A model generated the notes under the pieces. It ran no database searches. It was not told the DNA's origin and saw only the letters and a list, made by a program, of their open reading frames with translations. A stretch of DNA of 13,825 bases from Acidimicrobiia bacterium. Its GTDB lineage: Bacteria; Actinomycetota; Acidimicrobiia; Acidimicrobiales; Hopanoidiivorantaceae. Each line of letters begins with the position of its first letter. Position 1 is the stretch's first letter. The stretch is from positions 1 through 13,825 of the forward strand of contig JAHRAM010000025.1 in NCBI GenBank assembly GCA_020027305.1, in the 5' to 3' direction. The position numbers were made by a program, and so were the translations under genes. Below, piece after piece: positions 13,679-13,825 of this stretch.

Positions 13679-13825
13679 ATGACTGTACTTCAGATTGCCG
13701 AGACAACAACTGATACCACCGAAACGGTGGGCGTAGCTGAAAGCACTGGCTCAGATGATTCACCGAACCCAGTTCTTCCTGCTTCAAACGAAATCTTTTG
13801 GTCGGCAGTGTTTTTCTTATTGTTT
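13679..13825 (+). CDS. atpF: ATP synthase F0 subunit b, 3' end outside window
   Basis: Forty-nine codons are visible from ATG at 13679, 6 bases after the atpE stop. The N-terminal 30 residues are acidic and Thr/Ser/Asp-rich without a hydrophobic core. Then NPVLPASNEIFWSAVFFLLF begins the membrane anchor typical of actinobacterial subunit b, where a Pro-Asn-Glu-x-x-W stretch precedes the helix. The long coiled-coil stalk lies beyond the window. Operon order a-c-b supports the call. No clear Shine-Dalgarno precedes it; the close spacing suggests coupling to atpE. Confidence 0.9.
   Translation, partial: MTVLQIAETTTDTTETVGVAESTGSDDSPNPVLPASNEIFWSAVFFLLF

Overview
The window looks like a chromosomal segment of a low-to-mid GC actinobacterium, probably a marine, Acidimicrobiia-like lineage. 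This is inferred from the style of the proteins: two-subunit methylmalonyl-CoA mutase with MeaB, actinobacterial-type amidohydrolase and ATP synthase subunits, GTG starts and many starts without a Shine-Dalgarno sequence. No rRNA or other phylogenetic marker is present, so the assignment stays an inference.

Layout. (1) Bases 1-841: the 3' part of an unrecognised gene, open at the left edge. (2) Bases 842-2743: an AT-rich accessory island with a duplicated two-gene module. Each copy has a Lys-rich small protein resembling STAS-like (DUF4325-type) domains, followed 2 bases later by a PIN-domain nuclease. In the first copy the nuclease is cut off after 24 codons. In the second it is intact with all four acidic residues. 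This looks like a type II toxin-antitoxin locus with an unusual antitoxin partner plus an orphan antitoxin paralogue. (3) Bases 2751-6673, minus strand: glutaryl-CoA dehydrogenase, an amidohydrolase-fold protein lacking the usual metal ligands, and a long DmdC/FadE-like acyl-CoA dehydrogenase. (4) Bases 6674-6855: a divergent regulatory gap. (5) Bases 6856-11649, plus strand: mutA, mutB, meaB, the methylmalonyl-CoA mutase subunits and their G-protein chaperone. (6) Bases 11694-13825: the start of the ATP synthase operon (AtpZ-like protein, atpI, atpB, atpE, partial atpF).

How the genes work together. The minus-strand genes serve acyl-CoA oxidation: glutaryl-CoA to crotonyl-CoA, plus an acyl-CoA of unknown identity. 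The plus-strand mutase genes interconvert methylmalonyl-CoA and succinyl-CoA, linking propionyl-CoA to the TCA cycle. The atp genes follow on the same strand only 44 bases after meaB.

The two most interesting observations are the duplicated STAS-like/PIN module and a 34-codon small ORF between atpB and atpE. The small ORF starts on the base after the atpB stop and ends in an ATGA overlap with the atpE start. It is built from a 21-bp tandem repeat encoding a Leu-containing heptad. In-frame 15-bp repeats also occur in mutA and in the AtpZ-like gene, so short in-frame repeat expansion recurs in this stretch.
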